A DNA stretch of 26,662 nt. Source: JAEUSG01 sp964590225 (GTDB taxonomy: Bacteria; Fibrobacterota; OXYB2-FULL-49-7; JAEUSG01). The DNA lies in assembly GCA_964590225.1 (NCBI GenBank), contig CAZPWS010000044.1, forward strand, positions 1 through 26,662, written 5' to 3'. The notes beneath the pieces were generated by a model. That model did not search any database. It had not been told where the DNA came from and saw only the letters and a program-made list of their open reading frames with translations. Positions 8,395 through 17,492 of the stretch are shown one piece after another (position 1 is the first letter of the stretch; every line of letters begins with the position of its first letter). The position numbers and the translations under genes were made by a program.

Positions 8395-9524
8395 TACAGT
8401 GTCCTCCTCCTACCTTGTGCGGAAATATTTAGCAGTATTCCCATCGCAATCATGTTAAAAAGTAAATTTGAGCCACCGTAACTGATAAATGGCAGAGGAA
8501 TTCCTGTTGTAGGTAAAAGGACAGAGACAACTCCAGCGTGTATGAAAAAATAGAATGCAAACATTATTGTAATGCCAATTGCGAGGTAGTAACCTGTTTT
8601 ATCGGGTGCATTAACGGCGATATTGTATCCTCTTATCAACAGGGTAATGAAAAGCGCGAACACAACAAGTGTTCCTACAAAACCGAATTCTTCGCCGAGT
8701 ATGGAAAAAATAAAATCGTTAAAAGGTTCTGGCAGGTAAAGGAGCTTTTGGCTGCTTTCGCCCAGTCCAACGCCTGCAATTCCCCCACTGCCGAGTCCAA
8801 TTAGTGATTGGTTTGCCTGGTAGCTGCTTGTAAGGTGTTCCCCAGGTCGCAGAAAAGCCTTAAGTCGGGCGAGGCGGTATGGTGCTGCAATAACAAGGTA
8901 TATGGCTGCCGGAATGGCAGAAAGCAATACGACAAGGAAATATCTCAATCGGAGTCCACCAATAAAGAGCATTGCCGCTACAATAGCACTCACAATTGCC
9001 GCCGTGCTAAAATTTGGCTGTAGTATTATGAGCCCTATCAATAGTCCGGGGAGCACAAGCATTGAAAGAAGAGGTTGCGCCTCACCTCTTTCGAGTGATT
9101 TTTCGTTGTTGGTAATCATTTTACTTATGTAGAACAAAATTACCATTTTAGCCATATCAGAAGGTTGGATTGTCACTCCAAACAGGCTAATCCATCTTTT
9201 AGCCCCCTTTATAGAGGAGACACTATTGTTAACAATGAGATATATAAGCATTAATGCTGTGATTATGATGAATATCCTGTTCTTGTCCACGAACCAGTGG
9301 TAGTCGGTATTGAGTGCGAGATAGAAAAAAATTAGTGCAAACCCGACCCTCATCGCCTGTTTGATAAGAAAAAATGAAGAAGAATTGTATTTGATTTTGG
9401 CTATTTCAAGGCTTGAACTGTAAACCATTACAAGTCCAATGCCAATAAGAAGCAGCATAACACTAAATGCAATTTTGTCAAATTTCATTACAGGATTTTT
9501 GAGCGGGTTTGTGATTATGCTCAT
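8394..9524 (-). CDS. ftsW: Septal peptidoglycan glycosyltransferase FtsW (SEDS family)
   Basis: Polytopic SEDS enzyme that polymerises lipid II at the septum with its partner FtsI. The 376-residue, strongly hydrophobic protein has the SEDS landmarks GAKRWI, QPSDMAK (usually QPSE), LPEPFNDFIFSILGEEFGF with the likely catalytic Asp270, and VLLPTTGIPLPFISYGGS near the C-terminus. It starts in an ATGA overlap with the murD stop. An internal ATG at codon 13 (MKFDKIAF), just before the first membrane helix, is a possible alternative start. Its position between murD and murG is the common FtsW slot. Confidence 0.96.
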   Translation of the reverse strand: MSIITNPLKNPVMKFDKIAFSVMLLLIGIGLVMVYSSSLEIAKIKYNSSSFFLIKQAMRVGFALIFFYLALNTDYHWFVDKNRIFIIITALMLIYLIVNNSVSSIKGAKRWISLFGVTIQPSDMAKMVILFYISKMITNNEKSLERGEAQPLLSMLVLPGLLIGLIILQPNFSTAAIVSAIVAAMLFIGGLRLRYFLVVLLSAIPAAIYLVIAAPYRLARLKAFLRPGEHLTSSYQANQSLIGLGSGGIAGVGLGESSQKLLYLPEPFNDFIFSILGEEFGFVGTLVVFALFITLLIRGYNIAVNAPDKTGYYLAIGITIMFAFYFFIHAGVVSVLLPTTGIPLPFISYGGSNLLFNMIAMGILLNISAQGRRRTL

Positions 9525-10867
9525 AATTCGCCCACAAGTTTTTTAAAATGGATTCCGCGCTCTTCGTAATTTTTGTACTGGTCAAAGCTTGCGCAGCCAG
9601 GAGAAAGGAGTATGTTACTGTGAGGACTCGCGTTTGTGGATGCTTTATTTACGGCATTCTCCATATTCTCCGCCATAACAACCTCTGTAATATTCCCCCA
9701 AGCTGTTTCAATTGTTGGAGCGGCTTTGCCTATTGCATATACCGTTTTTACCTTCTTGCGAATTAGATCATTCAACGAACTAAAATTTCCTCCTTTGTCC
9801 TTGCCGCCTGCTATAAGGTGTATTGGGGCTTTTAGCGCGTTAAGAGCAACAAATACTGAGTCGATGTTTGTGGCCTTGGAGTCGTTCCAATAGTGTGAAC
9901 CTTTGAATTCTCTCACCCATTCAATACGGTGCTCTATGCCACTGAAAGATTTAATAGCTTCAGCAACAAGCCCATAGCTTAATTTGAATGGAATAGTGAC
10001 GGCCAATGCGGCAAGAACATTCGCTATGTTGTGTGTTCCAGGGATTTTTATTTCATCTACAGAAATAATCGCTTTTTCTGTATAACCATCTCTGATGAAG
10101 ATTGTGTTTCCCTTTAAAAATGCTCCAATATTTACTTCTTTCAGGAGAGAAAAGCCACCTATCGTTGCAGCAGTTTTTATACGATTTCGAATTGATTGCG
10201 TAACTTCATCATCGCAATTAAGAAATAGAAGATCAGAAGGCTGTTGATTTATTGTAATATTTAATTTTGAATTGTAGTAGTCATTAACACTATCGTAAAT
10301 ATCAAGATGGTCTGGTGTAAGATTAAGTATTACAGCTGATTTTGGACGGAAAGTTTCAATGGCATCGAGCTGAAAGCTACTAACCTCGGCAATCAGAACA
10401 TCACCTCTATCGAGTCCTTTAATTTCTGCTGAAAGTGGATAACCGATATTTCCTCCAATTCGAGATTTTATGGAGGCAGCTTCTTTGAATATTTTGCCCA
10501 ATAGGGATACCGTAGTACTTTTCCCATTGCTTCCGGTAACAGCTATCAGATCTGCTGCGGTAAGGCTTGACGCAAGTTCTAATTCTCCAATAATTTTTAT
10601 ACCTTTTTCCACGGCTTCTGTTATTATTGCTGATTTTAATGGAACGCCAGGGCTTACTACCATTATGTCGGAGTTGAATACCCGGTCCGTATGACCATTT
10701 ATTTCGAAGTCAATGTTATTCTGTTTTAATTGGTTAATGAAAGTTGGGGCTGGTACACCAATATCGGAGCCAAAGACGGACGCTCCCTCTTTTGTGAGAA
10801 GGAGCGCAGCGCTTGTTCCGCTTCTTGCAAGTCCGATTATTGTTATTCTTTTTCCCTTATATATCAT
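9521..10867 (-). CDS. murD: UDP-N-acetylmuramoylalanine--D-glutamate ligase MurD
   Basis: Adds D-glutamate, the second residue of the peptide stem. The N-terminal Rossmann-like domain starts ITIIGLARSGTSAA. The ATP loop is VTGSNGKSTT (about 110-119). EVSSFQLD and the C-terminal YWNDSKATN are characteristic of MurD. The 448-residue length is normal. It is separated from mraY by 9 bases and overlaps ftsW by 4. The Shine-Dalgarno is weak, so coupling to upstream translation is likely. Confidence 0.97.
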   Translation of the reverse strand: MIYKGKRITIIGLARSGTSAALLLTKEGASVFGSDIGVPAPTFINQLKQNNIDFEINGHTDRVFNSDIMVVSPGVPLKSAIITEAVEKGIKIIGELELASSLTAADLIAVTGSNGKSTTVSLLGKIFKEAASIKSRIGGNIGYPLSAEIKGLDRGDVLIAEVSSFQLDAIETFRPKSAVILNLTPDHLDIYDSVNDYYNSKLNITINQQPSDLLFLNCDDEVTQSIRNRIKTAATIGGFSLLKEVNIGAFLKGNTIFIRDGYTEKAIISVDEIKIPGTHNIANVLAALAVTIPFKLSYGLVAEAIKSFSGIEHRIEWVREFKGSHYWNDSKATNIDSVFVALNALKAPIHLIAGGKDKGGNFSSLNDLIRKKVKTVYAIGKAAPTIETAWGNITEVVMAENMENAVNKASTNASPHSNILLSPGCASFDQYKNYEERGIHFKKLVGEL

Positions 10868-10876
10868 AAGCTTTTT

Positions 10877-11983
10877 TTAACGCAGTTTAAATGTTGATAG
10901 TGAAAGTAACGCGAAAAGTATTCCAAGTATCCAGAATCTGGTTACAATTTTATTCTCAGGCCATCCGAGCAACTCAAAATGGTGGTGTAACGGGGACATC
11001 CTGAAAACCCTCTTGCCTGTACCGGTGATTTTTTTTGTGATTCTGAAATATGTAACTTGAATGATAACCGATAGTGCCTCACCGATAAATATTGCCGCAA
11101 CAGAAATCAGTAGCAGCTCCTTTTTGGTCATTACAGCGACTGCGCCAAGTGCTGCTCCCAGCGGAAGAGAACCGACATCACCCATAAAAATTGACGCGGG
11201 GTTGGCGTTAAACCACAGAAAGCCAAGACAGGCACCCACCATTGCGGCGCAGAATACTGTGAGTTCTCCGCTGCCTTCAACAAAGGGAACCATGAAATAG
11301 GACGAAAATACTGAGTTGCCGGATATGTAGGAGATAGCGGCAAAAGCAATAAAAGCGATAGCAGAAAGTCCAATGGCAAGGCCATCAAGTCCATCCGTCA
11401 GGTTGACTGCATTTGATGTATAGGTTATAACGAGTGTAATAACTGGAATGTAAAAGATACCCCAGTCAATAACCACATTTTTAAGAAAAGGAACAGAGGT
11501 TATGGTTGCTGCTGCATTATTGGCTAAAGGCCACTTTAGCATTACAAAGCCCACTATTAAACCTATCGTAAGCTGTCCAACCATTTTATATCTTGCTATC
11601 AAGCCACTTTTCATTTTTTTGATTACCTTTAAATAATCGTCAATAAAGCCGATTAAACCCATCCATAAAGTGACGCAAAGAATGAGAATGATATAGGGGT
11701 TGTCCATTCGCGCCCAAATGACAGTTGGTATTATTGACGAGAGCAGTACAATAATTCCACCCATAGTGGGGGTGCCTGCCTTTTTGTGGTGTGTGGCAGG
11801 GCCATCGCTTCGTATTGTCTCTCCGATCTGCATTTTTTTTATCCGTGCGATAATTACCGGGCCGATTATGAATGCTATTAAAAGTGAAGTAATTGCTGCA
11901 TAGGCTGCCCGAAAGGTTATATAGCGGAAAACATTGAAGCCTGAAAAGACGGAGCTCAACGGGTATAATAACTCGTATATCAC
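10877..11983 (-). CDS. mraY: Phospho-MurNAc-pentapeptide translocase MraY
   Basis: Integral membrane enzyme that transfers phospho-MurNAc-pentapeptide to undecaprenyl phosphate, forming lipid I. It has about ten hydrophobic segments and the family signatures THHKKAGTPTMGG (65-76), the DDYLK aspartates (115-116), NAVNLTDGLDG with Asp197/Asp200, FNANPASIFMGDVGS with Asp269, and MSPLHHHFELLGW with the histidine motif. Its 368 residues match the usual size. It begins in an ATGA overlap with murF. Confidence 0.98.
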   Translation of the reverse strand: MIYELLYPLSSVFSGFNVFRYITFRAAYAAITSLLIAFIIGPVIIARIKKMQIGETIRSDGPATHHKKAGTPTMGGIIVLLSSIIPTVIWARMDNPYIILILCVTLWMGLIGFIDDYLKVIKKMKSGLIARYKMVGQLTIGLIVGFVMLKWPLANNAAATITSVPFLKNVVIDWGIFYIPVITLVITYTSNAVNLTDGLDGLAIGLSAIAFIAFAAISYISGNSVFSSYFMVPFVEGSGELTVFCAAMVGACLGFLWFNANPASIFMGDVGSLPLGAALGAVAVMTKKELLLISVAAIFIGEALSVIIQVTYFRITKKITGTGKRVFRMSPLHHHFELLGWPENKIVTRFWILGILFALLSLSTFKLR

Positions 11984-13356
11984 TTGTTTTCCTTTTCTAT
12001 AATAGCTGGATAAATTTTTTCAAGGCCAACGCTATGCGACCCTTTTATTAGTATTATGTCACCCTTTGAAAGAAGTGGCAAAAGAATTGAAATGGCCTCA
12101 TTGGTGTCCTTTACAGTGTGAATGTTTTTAATGCCACTTGACATCGCTCCTTGCTTAATGGCGCCAGACTCGTCTCCGACGGTTATTAAAATATCTACAT
12201 CACACTTTGCGGCTTGTCTGCCTACTTCGTAGTGAAATACCCCACTTTTTTTACCAAGCTCACCCATAGCGCCAAGAACTGCTATTTTTCGGCCAGAGTT
12301 AGAATAATCGTTTTTAAAAATGGAGAGTGCGTTAAGTACAGAATCTGGATTGGCATTATAACAGTCGGAAATTATTGTTAGACCTTTGTGTCTCATGACT
12401 TCCATCCGATCATTGGCAGCCTTGAAATTTATTAACATCTGAGCGGCATCTTTGGTTTTTATTCCGTAATGCTTTGCTACTGCGATCGAAAGAAGGGCAT
12501 CAATTGCTGCTCCCTTGCCAGGAATAGGTAAATTGATTTTTGCTCCATCTACAACGAAGCTTGTTCCGGATAATAAGCTTGTAGAGAAATTTGTGCCGAT
12601 TATATCATTGCTTCTGCTAAAGCCAACCTTTATTATTTTAACGCCATTTTTTGGCGTTAACTTGGACAACAGATCGTCATCGCCATTAACAAATAAATAA
12701 CCATCTGGCCGCATTCCATCGAGTATTTCCAGTTTTGCCTTTAAAACGCCCTGTCTCGTTTTCAAGTATTCCAGATGGCTCCTTCCGATTCCTGTTATTA
12801 CGGCTGTTTCCGGCATGGCATGTCTTGATAGTTCGCTGATCTCTCCGAAATGGTTGGTTCCCATTTCAAGAACAGTCATATCGTGTTTGTCAACTTCAAA
12901 AACAGACAATGGCATGCCAATGCGATTATTATAATTACCGCGACTCGCGTGTACTTTATATTTCGCCGATAAAACTGCTTCGAGCATTCTTTTGGTAGTG
13001 GTTTTGCCGTTGCTCCCCGTAACGGCAACAACTGGAATTGATAGGTTGCTAAGATATTTTTTCCCTATTTCAAGCATGGCGTGTATTGTGTCGTCAACTA
13101 CAAGAAATTGTCCTTTAGCAGAAGAATTTCGCCTCCACCATGATCTGTTAACAATGATAAGGCTCGCACTCTGCCGCATTTTTGTATCTATAAAAGCATG
13201 TCCATCATGTTTCAAGCCTTTAATCGCGATAAAGATATCACCCCGTTTAAATTTGCGGTTATCTGTGACAAATCGCGCTCTCTTTGAAGGGAGTTTTTGG
13301 GTTCCATAAAGTTGACTGCTTACAAAAAGAGGAATTTCATTAACTTTTATTGCCAT
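11980..13356 (-). CDS. murF: UDP-MurNAc-tripeptide--D-alanyl-D-alanine ligase MurF
   Basis: Mur ligase that adds the D-Ala-D-Ala dipeptide to complete the pentapeptide. It contains TDNRKFKRGDIFIAIKG in the UDP-substrate domain, the ATP loop VTGSNGKTTTK (about 112-122), GNYNNRIGMPL, and SDCYNANPDSV in the C-terminal part, all typical of MurF. Length 458. It overlaps murE by 10 bases and mraY by 4. No ddl gene (D-Ala-D-Ala ligase), which supplies its substrate, occurs in the window. Confidence 0.97.
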   Translation of the reverse strand: MAIKVNEIPLFVSSQLYGTQKLPSKRARFVTDNRKFKRGDIFIAIKGLKHDGHAFIDTKMRQSASLIIVNRSWWRRNSSAKGQFLVVDDTIHAMLEIGKKYLSNLSIPVVAVTGSNGKTTTKRMLEAVLSAKYKVHASRGNYNNRIGMPLSVFEVDKHDMTVLEMGTNHFGEISELSRHAMPETAVITGIGRSHLEYLKTRQGVLKAKLEILDGMRPDGYLFVNGDDDLLSKLTPKNGVKIIKVGFSRSNDIIGTNFSTSLLSGTSFVVDGAKINLPIPGKGAAIDALLSIAVAKHYGIKTKDAAQMLINFKAANDRMEVMRHKGLTIISDCYNANPDSVLNALSIFKNDYSNSGRKIAVLGAMGELGKKSGVFHYEVGRQAAKCDVDILITVGDESGAIKQGAMSSGIKNIHTVKDTNEAISILLPLLSKGDIILIKGSHSVGLEKIYPAIIEKENK

Positions 13357-14816
13357 TTCATCTCCCTAAGCGCCTCAAGAGCGACCTCTCTGTCGTCGAA
13401 ATGGTGTTTTTGGCTGCCGATAATTTGATATGTTTCGTGTCCTTTGCCAGCGATAATTACACAATCACCCTCTCTTGCTGTTTGAACTGCAAACCTTATT
13501 GCCTCGCGCCTGTCTTCAATGACAGTTGGATTGCTATCTGTAATACCACTCAAAATTTCTTCGATTATAGCCGACTCATTTTCGGTTCGTGGATTGTCCG
13601 ATGTCAGGATTGTTATGTCTGCGAGAGTGGAAGATATCTTGCCCATTATTGGTCGTTTTCCTCTGTCCCTGTCGCCACCGCAGCCGAACACCGAAATTAC
13701 TCTGTTTTTTGTTATTTCCCTTGCCGTTTTAAGGATATTTTCGAGTGCGTCAGGTTTGTGCGCGTAGTCAATAATTACAGAAAATGGCTGCCCTCTATTG
13801 ATATTCTGAAAGCGTCCATCAACCGATTCTATTCTCTCAATGCCAGCAATTATCGATTTTTCTGTCATTCCGAGTCCAACTGCAACGGCAATGGCAGCGA
13901 GAATATTGTATGTGTTAAAGCGGCCCCGAAGGCAACTATTGATATCCATGCATCCAATTGGTGTTGAGATATGCAGCCGAGTTCCATCATTTGTATTAGT
14001 TATACTTGCAGCTTTGATTAATGCACTTTTATTATTAATTCCATATGTTATTACACCCGCCTTTGATGCTTTTATGAATTCCGTGCAGCGGGAATCGTCA
14101 ATATTTATTGCAGCTACGCCGTTACTTTTTAGCTGTTCACTGAATAATAAAAGCTTGCTGTTCATGTATTCTTCTTCTGTGATATGAAAATCAAGATGAT
14201 CCCTGCTTAAATTCGTGAATACTGCGGCATCAAAATTTATTGCATACACTCTCTTAAGTGCGAGAGAGTGAGAGGATACCTCCATAACTGCATGTTTCGC
14301 TCCCATATCGACTGCTTTCCGAAGTAGGGATTGTATTGTAAAGGATTCAGGGGTTGTATTATTAGACTCTATATCTCTTCCATGTATAATGTGTTTTATT
14401 GTACCAATAATTGTTTGCGGATTTTCTCCTCGGATGATTGAGTCAAGCAAGTAGCTGACTGTGGTCTTCCCCGATGTGCCTGTAATTCCACAAACTAACA
14501 GTTGATCGGCAGGGTGACAATTGAGGTTTGAAGAGGCGACAGCCATCGCTTTCCGGCCGTTCCTAACAGAGATAATCTTTTTCTCGAGTTTTATTTGAGT
14601 GTTTGTGGTGTTGCTATCCGTAACGATAACGGAACATCCTCTTGAAATAGCGTCGCCTACAAACTCATTGCCATCTCTTTTGGTTCCCTTGAGGGCAAAA
14701 AAGAGCGAGCCTTTTTTGCAGTCGTTAGAGACACAGGTGATATTATCGATATCGTCTGAAGATTCCGTTTCTCCATCCGTTATCTCAATATTAGCAAGTA
14801 CTTCAGATAGTTTCAA
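13347..14816 (-). CDS. murE: UDP-MurNAc-dipeptide--meso-diaminopimelate ligase MurE
   Basis: Adds the third stem residue. The ATP loop TGTSGKTT is at about 112-119. EVSSHSL and YMNSK (with the likely carbamylated Lys near 221) are present. DNPRTE (407-412) is the motif associated with meso-diaminopimelate rather than lysine as substrate, so the wall is predicted to be DAP-type. The start codon is TTG (14814-14816), supported by GGAG six bases upstream and by placing the protein N-terminus correctly. It overlaps the 3' end of the STAS gene by 14 bases and murF by 10. Length 489. Confidence 0.96.
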   Translation of the reverse strand: MKLSEVLANIEITDGETESSDDIDNITCVSNDCKKGSLFFALKGTKRDGNEFVGDAISRGCSVIVTDSNTTNTQIKLEKKIISVRNGRKAMAVASSNLNCHPADQLLVCGITGTSGKTTVSYLLDSIIRGENPQTIIGTIKHIIHGRDIESNNTTPESFTIQSLLRKAVDMGAKHAVMEVSSHSLALKRVYAINFDAAVFTNLSRDHLDFHITEEEYMNSKLLLFSEQLKSNGVAAINIDDSRCTEFIKASKAGVITYGINNKSALIKAASITNTNDGTRLHISTPIGCMDINSCLRGRFNTYNILAAIAVAVGLGMTEKSIIAGIERIESVDGRFQNINRGQPFSVIIDYAHKPDALENILKTAREITKNRVISVFGCGGDRDRGKRPIMGKISSTLADITILTSDNPRTENESAIIEEILSGITDSNPTVIEDRREAIRFAVQTAREGDCVIIAGKGHETYQIIGSQKHHFDDREVALEALREMKWQ

Positions 14817-15132
14817 CAGCTACTCCAATAGGTTTCTTTTCGATCAGTATTAGCTTGTCTAAGTTTGAAAGCGCGAGCAGATCTTCAATTAATTCGTTCG
14901 GGTTTAGTATCGAAAGTTTATTTATTTGAGACGCGTAGGAATGGCGCATCTCCACCAGAAAGTTTATGAAATCAGTTCCTGCAAAATCAGTTTCTGAAAG
15001 ATCAAGCAGGAGCTTCTTTGCAGACACAATATCTGCAAATTCCATTCTCAGAATGTTCAACTCATTTCTATTGATATCGCCAAAAACCCTGATGGTCTTT
15101 ACCTGACCATTTCTTTCTACAACTATATTCAT
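14803..15132 (-). CDS. STAS-domain (anti-sigma factor antagonist-like) protein inside the dcw operon
   Basis: The 109-residue product is a single STAS domain: N-terminal strands MNIVVERNGQVKTIRVFGDI, the core LLLDLSETDFAGTDFINFL, and a C-terminal strand ending KPIGVAVETI. STAS proteins of the SpoIIAA/RsbV type switch partners through a phosphorylatable serine in D-S-S-G. In an ungapped alignment the tetrad here reads G-T-D-F, so a threonine may occupy the phosphoserine site, or phosphorylation may be lost. A strong GGGAGGGG ribosome site precedes the ATG. It lies 33 bases after ftsI and overlaps murE by 14 bases, so it is co-transcribed. No cognate kinase or sigma factor is in the window. Its role is unknown; a divisome or membrane-lipid-asymmetry (MlaB-like) role is possible. 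Confidence 0.8.
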   Translation of the reverse strand: MNIVVERNGQVKTIRVFGDINRNELNILRMEFADIVSAKKLLLDLSETDFAGTDFINFLVEMRHSYASQINKLSILNPNELIEDLLALSNLDKLILIEKKPIGVAVETI

Positions 15133-15165
15133 GGGACCCCTCCCTTTATAAAGAAATCTTTTCTG

Positions 15166-17145
15166 TTATCCTGCCTCCAGGTGGCATATTATTCTTTGTT
15201 GCCCAAACGATGCTGCTTCGAAATTTTGACGAATCACTTTTCCTTTTCCAGAAACCCTGACATCATATCCCCACAGGCTCAGCTTTCTTATGGCATCTCT
15301 TAGCGTCATTCCTACAACATCTGGAATCTCTTTTGATGTCGAAATAGTTGTGTCTATCGCTGTGTTAAGAGTAATAAGTGAACCTTTTAGTACTGTTTTC
15401 CCTACTTTTACGGACTGTTTTTTTACAATTTGGCCGTTTCCCTGTATGTTGAGCTTAAGTCCTGAAATTTCACTGAGTTCATCTGCTTCAAGTAAGGATT
15501 TGTTTCTGAAGTCAGGAACAGGGATGCTATCAACGAATATTGGAGCATGCGCAAAATTAGTGCCGAAAATATGGGAACCATAAGGAAGATTTTGAGAATG
15601 GAGGATTCTTGTAACAACCTCTCTAAAAACCGGTCCTGCTGTCGTACCTCCGTAGTAGGTTCCTTGTGGCTCATCAAGAATTACCATGCATAGAAGCATA
15701 GGGTTATTAGCAGGGAAAAAACCGGCAAAAGAGGCAACATATTTCCCCTTCACATATTTTTTTGTGATAGGATCAATCTTTTGTGCAGTTCCTGTTTTTC
15801 CGGCTACAGGCACTCCAGAAATCCTTGCCAATGTACCAGTGCCGGAGTCGTTTTCAACAACTGCGGTGAGGCATTCAGTGAGGCGTTTTGCTGTTTTTTG
15901 AGATATTACTCGCCTTATGGGTCGCGGTGGAATTTTCTTTATTACTTTGCCGTCCTTGTATGTAGCCGAAACAATTCTTGGGGCGTAAAGAATACCGCCG
16001 TTTGCTATTACGCAGTAGGCAGCCCCCATTTGCATTAGTGTGGTGCCTATTTCCTGGCCCATAGCCAAGGTGACAAGCGTTCTGCCGGACCACCGTTCAA
16101 CTGGTTTTAAGAGACCCGCTTCTTCTCCAGGAAGATCTATGCCCAATTTTTGTCCGAATCCGAAATTTCTTATATATCGGACAAATGTTTTTTCTCCAAG
16201 ACTCATTGCTATTTTTGCAAAAGCCACATTGCTTGACACGGCAACGGCCTGTCTGAAAGTTAGGTCGCCATGCTTGTGTGCATCACGGATTACCTGATCG
16301 TAAATGTGGAATGCTCCACCGTCTGTTTTTATTATATCCTCTTCACGAAATGTGCCCTCTTCAAGTGCTGCGGCAGCAGCAATAATTTTAAAGGTTGAGC
16401 CTGGTTCATAGACCATACCTATACCGTTGTTACGCCAAGCATTATCATCCTGTTGTGAAAAAAAGTTGGGATCAAATTGTGGATAGCTTGCAATCCCAAG
16501 GATGTCTCCATTTTTAGTATCCATCACTATTACGGCTCCTGCAGCAGATCCTGTTTTATCAATCCCCTTGGCAAGGCACGATTCAATTATCTCCTGAACA
16601 TTTACATCAATTGTTAGGCTTATCGAAAAACCTTCAACAGGTTCTTTCATAGGAAGGCTGGGCTCGTAAATTCTTCTGGCTCTGGCATCAATTCTCGCAA
16701 TTGCCCATCCTGCTTCGCCGTATAGCTCACGGTCAAATCCGTATTCAACCCCTGCAAGTCCGTAGCCATCTCTTCCTACAAAACCAAGAACATGGCCGGC
16801 TGTTGTTTTCATTGGGTAAAGTCTGTTAATTGACCTCTTTGGCGGTTTACCACCGCCATTTCGGACTATGTAGCGTAGTTTTTGCAAATTTGCGCTGTCT
16901 AAGGAGGTATTGATAGCAAGGCAAATGCCATTCTTATCGAATATTTGCCCCCGATCTGGCTGGAGATTTACTTCTCGAAGACTTTGCGTTTTTGCTTCTT
17001 TTGCATAAAACTCTGATCTAACCACTTGAATTAGGAAAAAACGGCCGAGTAATAGAGATGTAATTATTGCCTGGCAAACAATGAATATCCTTATTCTGAA
17101 GCGAGATTGGTCCGGCGATACTATTTGTCTATTTGGCTTTTTCAC
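15166..17145 (-). CDS. ftsI: Septal penicillin-binding protein FtsI (PBP3-type) with two PASTA domains
   Basis: Class B transpeptidase that crosslinks septal peptidoglycan with FtsW. Parts in order: basic cytoplasmic start, one membrane helix (about 19-42), RGQIFDKNG, then a short pedestal. The transpeptidase domain follows with EPGSTFK (Ser250/Lys253), VSSN and KTGTAQK. Two PASTA repeats (starting VPDFRNKSL and IPDVVGMTL) end the 659-residue chain. The start codon is GTG at 17143-17145, overlapping the ftsL stop as GTGA. The segment between LAINT and RLYP is only about 30 residues, roughly 50 fewer than in E. coli FtsI, so part of the pedestal domain appears reduced. Catalytic motifs are intact. 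Confidence 0.95.
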   Translation of the reverse strand: MKKPNRQIVSPDQSRFRIRIFIVCQAIITSLLLGRFFLIQVVRSEFYAKEAKTQSLREVNLQPDRGQIFDKNGICLAINTSLDSANLQKLRYIVRNGGGKPPKRSINRLYPMKTTAGHVLGFVGRDGYGLAGVEYGFDRELYGEAGWAIARIDARARRIYEPSLPMKEPVEGFSISLTIDVNVQEIIESCLAKGIDKTGSAAGAVIVMDTKNGDILGIASYPQFDPNFFSQQDDNAWRNNGIGMVYEPGSTFKIIAAAAALEEGTFREEDIIKTDGGAFHIYDQVIRDAHKHGDLTFRQAVAVSSNVAFAKIAMSLGEKTFVRYIRNFGFGQKLGIDLPGEEAGLLKPVERWSGRTLVTLAMGQEIGTTLMQMGAAYCVIANGGILYAPRIVSATYKDGKVIKKIPPRPIRRVISQKTAKRLTECLTAVVENDSGTGTLARISGVPVAGKTGTAQKIDPITKKYVKGKYVASFAGFFPANNPMLLCMVILDEPQGTYYGGTTAGPVFREVVTRILHSQNLPYGSHIFGTNFAHAPIFVDSIPVPDFRNKSLLEADELSEISGLKLNIQGNGQIVKKQSVKVGKTVLKGSLITLNTAIDTTISTSKEIPDVVGMTLRDAIRKLSLWGYDVRVSGKGKVIRQNFEAASFGQQRIICHLEAG

Positions 17146-17492
17146 TCGGTTATCTTTGCTATACTGTTAATTATTTCGTCAAATCTTCCTTTTTTGCTTT
17201 TTGCAACCGGTCGTACGAGAACCGTGATCATATTATTATCAGGATAATCAAGCTCAAGGTTATTTCTGGCAAATTCTTCTATTCTCGACCGATTCATGAG
17301 TTCGTTTATTTCAAATCTTAGCACGATGTTTCCATTGTGAAACTCAGCTATCTTTTTTTCAAGATTGGCGTTTTTCTCAATCATATTAACAACCGTTGAT
17401 TTTTTCCAGACAGATAAAAGGGGAAGAGAAAAAAACGAGAGAGCCACCGCAACCGCCCCGACAAGAGTACGAATCTTGATTTTTGTTTTCAT
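17142..17492 (-). CDS. ftsL: Cell division protein FtsL-like
   Basis: Small bitopic divisome protein of 116 residues: basic N-terminus, a membrane helix (about 10-28), a short coiled-coil region, then RIEEFARNNLELDYP, typical of the FtsL/DivIC family. FtsL with FtsQ and FtsB activates FtsWI. Its place between rsmH and ftsI is the standard ftsL slot. It overlaps rsmH by ATGA and ftsI by GTGA. Sequence conservation in this family is low, so position and topology carry much of the call. Confidence 0.88.
   Translation of the reverse strand: MKTKIKIRTLVGAVAVALSFFSLPLLSVWKKSTVVNMIEKNANLEKKIAEFHNGNIVLRFEINELMNRSRIEEFARNNLELDYPDNNMITVLVRPVAKSKKGRFDEIINSIAKITE

Noticed and set aside
13350..13967. 205-residue plus-strand ORF opposite murE
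   Set aside because: It lies entirely antisense to the motif-rich murE, has no ribosome site or recognisable domain, and is explained as a frame shadow.
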